Part shown: positions 59,702-64,000 of the stretch, piece after piece
Numbering within the stretch: position 1 is the first letter of the stretch
How the letters are laid out: the number at the start of each line of letters is the position of its first letter
Origin: an uncultured Paraburkholderia sp.
GTDB taxonomy: Bacteria; Pseudomonadota; Gammaproteobacteria; Burkholderiales; Burkholderiaceae
Reading direction: 5' to 3'
DNA length: 64,000 bases
Assembly (NCBI GenBank): GCA_940747215.1
Contig: CALNWS010000007.1
Span: 18,259 to 82,258 of the forward strand
Translations under genes and position numbers: made by a program
Notes under the pieces: model-generated
Seen by the model: the letters and a program-made list of their open reading frames with translations, nothing else
Databases searched by the model: none
Told to the model about the DNA's origin: nothing

Positions 59702-61142
59702 TCAGCTACGCGTGATCTCGCCATCGCGACGGCGCCACAGGTCGAGCGGATTGCTGTCGGTGAGCGCCTGCGGCAACAGATCCGTCGGGAAATCTTGGTA
59801 GCAGACGGGACGCAGGAAGCGTTCGATCGACGTCGTGCCAACCGAGACGTTGCACGGCTGTCCGACGTGGCTGGGAACGGGCCACCGTACACCATCGCGT
59901 GCGACACCTCGACGCCCGTCGGGAAACCGTTCACAAGAATGCGACCGGCCTTGCGCTCCAGCACCGGCAGCAGTTTCTGCGCGAATTGCAGGTCGGCGGC
60001 GTCCATCTGCAACGTGTCCGTGAGTTGACCTTCGACGTGCTCCGCTACCACCAGCATTTCCTGCTCGTCCTTGCAACGCACGACGGTCGACGTCGGGCCG
60101 AACACTTCGTCTTAGAGTGCGGGCGTCGCGAGGAACGTCTGCGCGTCAGTGACGAAAAGCGCGGCGCGGGCCGTTCGCCTCGACGCCGCGCGCCACTTCT
60201 TCCACGCCCTTGATCGCGGCCCGCTTGCCCTCGCCCGCTTCGTACGCGGCATGGATGCCCGAGGTCAGCATGGTTTGCGCCGGCTTGCCGCTCAGCGCGT
60301 CCGAAGCCGTGACGACGAACTGCTTCAGCGCTTCGCCTTCCACGGCGATCGCGAGGCCCGGATTCGTACAGAACTGGCCCGCGATGCGCATCAGCGCAAG
60401 ACCGCCGCCGCGCGAGCCCGTGAAGCCGACCGCCTTGATCGCCGGATGCACGACCAGCGCCTTGCCAACCGCGTTGCCCGCGCCGACCACCATCGAGAAC
60501 ACGCCTTCCGGCAAATCCATTTCTTTGGCGACCTGCTGAATCACGCGGCCGACGAGTTCCGACGTGCCGAGGTGCGTCGGGTGCGCCTTCACGACCACCG
60601 GGCAGCCGGCGGCAAGCGCCGCCGCCGTGTTGCCACCCGCCACCGAAAACGCGAGCGGGAAATTGCTGGCGCCGAACACGGCGACCGGGCCGAGCGGAAT
60701 CTTCTGCATACGCAGGTCCGAACGGCGGCAGCGGCTTGCGTTCGGGCAGCGCCGAATCCAGCGTGGCGTCGAGCCATTGACCGGCGCGCACCACCTGCGC
60801 GAACAGCTTAAACTGACCCGTCGTGCGGCCGCGCTCGCCTTCGAGACGCGCCTTCGGCAAGCCCGACTCCTGATGCGCGCGCTCGACGAGCGTATCGCCG
60901 AGCGCCGTGATACCGTCGGCGATACGCTCGAGAAATTCGGCGCGCACGCCAAGCGGCAGATGGCGGTACGGATCGAATACCTGTTGCGCCAGTTCGCACG
61001 CACGCGCGACCAGTTCAACCGAGCCCGCGCCGAACACCGGCTCGGCGATGTCGGCACCCGTGACGGGATTGAACGCGTGCAAAGATGTTTCCTCGCCGCG
61101 CACGGCCTCGCGACCGATCAGCATTTCGCCTGTAATAGACAT
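59702..61142 (-). pseudogene. Alpha-ketoglutaric semialdehyde dehydrogenase (NADP+ type)
   Basis: ALDH of about 525 aa. [16 protein letters not shown] start, [53 protein letters not shown] joined directly to [10 protein letters not shown] (catalytic Cys present). The intervening segment with the catalytic Glu (EMSSINP in the family) is deleted. Frameshifts near 60710, 60160 and 59850; TAA at 60112 in place of Gln. It oxidised KdgD product to 2-oxoglutarate. Confidence 0.9.
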
Positions 61143-61428
61143 TTGGCTTTCCTTGAAAGAACAATGCACTGAAACTCGGAAATATACGTCATCCCACAAC
61201 ATAGCGCCACGCCATTGCAACCCGAATAGCTTGTCCACGGCGGGATGCGTTTTTACGTGGCCGTTACAGGCGGCACGCTTAGTGATAAATTTGCCGTAGA
61301 CATACGACGACTTATGATAACTCCAAGCGCGTTTTTATCGCGTGAAATAGCTGTCGTTCCACGCCCCACTCTACCGCTCGCTGCACGTCCTTGTTACCCA
61401 ATCAATCGCCGTTCGAGAAAACACATCC

Positions 61429-62035
61429 ATGTCAGCCGCAACACCCTACCAGCCTCTTCCCAATGGCTTCCGCCACGCTGTGCGCAACGGCGACACTCTG
61501 ATTGGCTGCTGGATGTCGCTCGCGAGTCCGAGCGCGACCGAATTGCTCGGCATCGTCGGCTTTGACTGGATGCTGTTCGACGCCGAGCACGCGCCGAACG
61601 ACGTGCTCACGCTGATCCCGCAACTGATGGCGCTCAAGGACAGTCGCAGCGCGCCCGTGGTGCGGCCTCCCGCGAACGACAGCGTGGTCGTCTCAAGCGG
61701 CTGCTCGACAGCGGCTTCTCGAACTTCCTCGTGCCTTTCGTCGACAACGCCGCCGACGCCGCACGCGCCGTCGCCGCGACCCCTTATCCCGTTATCCGTC
61801 GCAAGGCATTCGCGGCGTCTCGGTGAGCCATCGCGGCAACCGCTACGCGACGGTTCCCGACTACCTCGGCGTCGCCAACGACAACATCTGCGTGATCGTG
61901 CAAATTGAGAGCCTGAAGGCGGTCGACGCGATCGACGAGATTCTGGCCGTCGACGGCATCGACGCGGTCTTCGTCGGCCCGTCCGATCTGGCGGCCGCGC
62001 ACGGTCAGATCGGCAATCCGAATTATCCGGACGTG
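61429..62035 (+). pseudogene. garL: GarL-like 2-dehydro-3-deoxyglucarate aldolase, 3' deleted
   Basis: HpcH/HpaI-type aldolase. [38 protein letters not shown] (catalytic His region), frameshift near 61690, [39 protein letters not shown], and [20 protein letters not shown]. Sequence stops near 62036 before the last ~60 residues, where RND-pump sequence starts. Confidence 0.88.
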
Positions 62036-62165
62036 CAGCGATCGATACCGTCATGGAAGAAGTCCGCTCGAAGGTCGAAACCCAGGTGCCGGGCGTGAGT
62101 ATCGAACTCGCGCAATAATTGATGGAGGATCTGATCGGCGACCTCACCGCCGTGCCGCAGCCGGT
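62036..62165 (+). pseudogene. RND metal/drug efflux pump (CusA/CzcA-like) scrap
   Basis: About 40 codons: [26 protein letters not shown] (62116), LMEDLIGDLTAVPQPVQIKI. This matches the pore-domain segment of heavy-metal RND pumps around the conserved ELAQLMEDLIGDLTAVPQP. It is unrelated to its neighbours and is bounded by junctions on both sides. Its presence implies that a larger efflux operon once lay here or was rearranged into this place. Confidence 0.75.
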
Positions 62166-62391
62166 GCAGATCAAGATCGGTTTCATCACCGTGTGGGGCG
62201 TGTCGGCCAACACGCGTAGCTGGTGGGACAACAGTGGCGCCGCGCGGCTCGGCTATCAGCCGACGCAGAACGCCGAAGATTTCGCCGACGAGATTCTCGC
62301 GCGGCCCGATCCGCTCGACGCGCTGGGCCAGCGCTTCCAAGGCGGCAGCTTCGTCGGCATCGATTATTCGCGCAACGCCGACGCGGCGTAA
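62166..62391 (+). pseudogene. udh: Uronate dehydrogenase (Udh), C-terminal part
   Basis: VWGVSANTRSWWDNSGAARL, GYQPTQNAEDFADEILARP, LGQRFQGGSFVGIDY to TAA 62389. These are the last 75 residues of the NAD-dependent uronate dehydrogenase that oxidises glucuronate or galacturonate to aldarolactone. The Rossmann domain is missing. It is in frame with the RND scrap after its stop, giving a chimeric 90-codon ORF. Confidence 0.85.
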
Positions 62392-62478
62392 CCGCACGCC
62401 CGAGCGATACGGCACGGCCACGCGCGACGTGAGATCGCGTGAGGTCATGTGCAGGAAGGGTTAAGAGGAGACGCAGTC

Positions 62479-63765
62479 GTGAAGATCAAGGGCATCCGCT
62501 GGTGGATGGTGAGTCTGGTAGCCGTCAGGTTCATCATCAATTATCTGGCGCGCAATACGTTGTCGGTCGCCGCGCCGACGTTGATGAAAGACCTGAACAT
62601 CACCAACGAGCAATACGCACACGTGGTCGTCGCATAGCAGCTTTGCTACGCATTCATGCAGCCGGCTGCGAGCTTCCTGCTCGACACCGTCGGCACCAAG
62701 CTCGGCTTCGCGGCGTTCGCGCTCGCGTGATCGCTTGCCTGTGCGGCAGCCGCATGGGCAACCGGCTGGCGCAGCCTTGCGTTTTTCCGCGGACTGCTCG
62801 GCATTGCCGAAGCGGCCGGCATTCCGGCCGGCGTGAAAGCGACGAGCGCATGGTTTCCCGCGAAGGAGCGCTCGGTTGCGATCGGCTGGTTCAACATCGG
62901 TTCGTCGATCGGCGCGCTGCTCGCGCCGCCGCTCGTCGTGTGGGCGCTGCTGCACGGCCAGTGGGAACTGGCGTTCGTGATCGTCGGCGTGGCGGGCGTG
63001 GTGTGGAGTCTGCTGTGGATGGTGCTCTCTACAAGCATCCGCGTAAACAGCGTCTGCTCGGCGACGCCGAACGCGAACATTCTGAGCGGCCAGGAAGCGA
63101 TGCACACCAACGCCGGCGCGCCGAAGCGCAGCCGCTTCGCAATGCTCGGCAGCCGCGACTTCTAGGCGATCGGCATTCCGCGCATTCTGTCCGAGCCCGC
63201 GTGGCAGACGTTCAATGCGTGGATTCCGCTTTACATGATGACCGAGCGTCACATGAACCTGAAGGAAGTCGCGCTGTACGCGTGGATGCCGTTCCTCGCG
63301 GCCGACATCGGTTGCGTGCTCGGCGGTTATCTGAGCCCGCTCTTTCACAAATACGCGAAGGTGTCGCTTTTCACGTCGCGCAAGATAGTGTTCGTGGTCG
63401 GCGCGTTGTGCATGATCGGACCGGCGTGCGTCGGTCTCGTCGCGAGCCCGTACGTCGCGGTGGCGCTGCTGTGCGTGGGCGGCTTCGCGCACCAGACACT
63501 GTCCGGCGCGTTGCATGAGATCACGTCCGACATGTTCGGCAAGAACGAAGTCACCACGGGCATGGGCGGCATGGCCGGCTATCTCGGCGCGGCGGCGTTC
63601 ACGGCTCTCTCCGGCATGCTGGTCACCCGAATCGGCTATAGCCCGTTCTTCGTCGTGCTCGCGGTGTTCGACATCATCGCCGCTGCGGTTGTCTGCCTGC
63701 TCGCGAAGCGCTCGGACAAAACGCCCGAGCCGCGCTGGGTGGCGGCGATTGTCGCGGCGAAGTAA
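62479..63765 (+). pseudogene. ExuT-like hexuronate MFS transporter
   Basis: GTG 62479 (GGAG upstream). One frame carries nearly the whole protein: RWWMVSLVAVRFIINYLARN, TAG 62635 (Tyr expected), FMQPAASFLLDTVGTKLGF, TGA 62728 (Trp expected), FFRGLLGIAEAAGIPAGVK, a compensated frameshift at 63025-63085, TAG 63163 (Trp expected), and ILSEPAWQTFNAWIPLYMM to the end. Three nonsense codons in one frame prove it is dead rather than misassembled. Confidence 0.92.
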
Positions 63766-63834
63766 GCAACGTTGCGTACGGGCGGGGTGAAATCCGCTCA
63801 TGGAGGTTATGTGAAAATGGCGCCTTCGATGAAC

Positions 63835-64000
63835 TGACTCCTCAAAGTTGGACAGTTGTTCGGCTAGGCCTTTAAGGGCTGGGTCCTGTACATCACTGGA
63901 CTCAGCCTTTTCAGTTTCAGCTTGATGCGTTTGTGGTTGTAGTGGTTGTAGTAGTGAATGTACTGTTTGATGCCGGTCTTCAATGCATCGATGCTCTCGA
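63835..64000 (-). mobile_element. IS3-family (IS150-type) insertion sequence, end only
   Basis: Minus-strand reading from the window edge gives YIHYYNHYNHKRIKLKLKRL and SPVMYRTQPLKA before TAG at 63864, the typical C-terminus of an IS150-group OrfB transposase after its catalytic core. The element end is probably near 63835 (TGACTCCTCAAAGTTGG). The rest lies outside the window, so completeness is unknown. Confidence 0.8.

Noticed and set aside
62461..63801. 446-codon minus-strand ORF opposite the ExuT-like gene
   Set aside because: Stays open while the true sense gene has three stops, but it is a composition shadow without motifs.

Overview
The window is GC-rich chromosomal DNA from a betaproteobacterium of the family Burkholderiaceae. 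The gene families and their order fit the Burkholderia / Paraburkholderia / Caballeronia group: a large hopanoid locus, Opc-type porins, an uronate/aldarate catabolic cluster and a secreted chorismate mutase. The striking feature is decay. About two thirds of the recognisable genes carry nonsense codons, frameshifts or internal deletions. Neighbouring intact genes, including a 686-codon squalene-hopene cyclase, show no such damage, so bulk sequencing error is unlikely. This fits a recently host-restricted lineage undergoing genome erosion, such as the leaf-nodule 'Candidatus Burkholderia/Caballeronia' symbionts. The symbiont identity is inference; the decay is read directly.

Layout. 1-3.6 kb (minus): an IclR regulator followed by a broken Rieske ring-hydroxylase operon (SDR, oxygenase alpha subunit, small HTH-like protein, ferredoxin). 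4-11 kb: remnants of a porin fused to a truncated second IclR gene, an AcpA-like acid phosphatase, a DUF4410 protein, a nuclease, a Crp-type regulator, an Mpo1-like protein and RarD, with one small intact gene at 8.8 kb. 11.8-26.2 kb: intact egtD-like methyltransferase and acylphosphatase, then the hopanoid region. There hpnA, hpnH, hpnG, shc and hpnD are intact, while hpnB, hpnC, ispH and hpnE are broken and hpnM has lost its start. Squalene supply from this locus is therefore interrupted although the cyclase and tailoring enzymes survive.

26.4-44.3 kb: eroded signalling genes (PAS-GGDEF, CheC-like, CheY-like, two histidine kinases), an intact periplasmic chorismate mutase, an unannotated 49-codon gene, and a 3.65-kb inversion that split a uvrA2-like gene and carries fbp (broken) and tRNA-Thr(CGU). 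After it come a broken molybdopterin oxidoreductase, an intact phosphoribosyltransferase-like gene, a broken NERD-type helicase, a GST, zur, and an intact receiver protein. 44.6-54 kb: TetR, deletion-fused MFS and EamA transporters, RpiR, a monooxygenase/SDR/hydrolase operon with only its metal-dependent hydrolase intact, a urea transporter remnant, an intact class II aldolase and 4-OT tautomerase, and a TetR remnant containing a 12-copy 9-bp tandem repeat.

54-63.8 kb is a former uronate/aldarate operon cluster: porin, TRAP transporter, KdgD, GudP-like MFS, FadR-type regulator, ketoglutarate-semialdehyde dehydrogenase, GarL, uronate dehydrogenase and an ExuT-like MFS. Every member is damaged, so use of plant cell-wall sugar acids has been lost here. 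An IS3/IS150-type element begins at the right edge.

I found no convincing new defence, CRISPR or biosynthetic system. The most interesting signals are structural: the uvrA2 inversion, in-frame gene chimeras left by deletions, a perfect 36-bp dispersed repeat and the tandem array.
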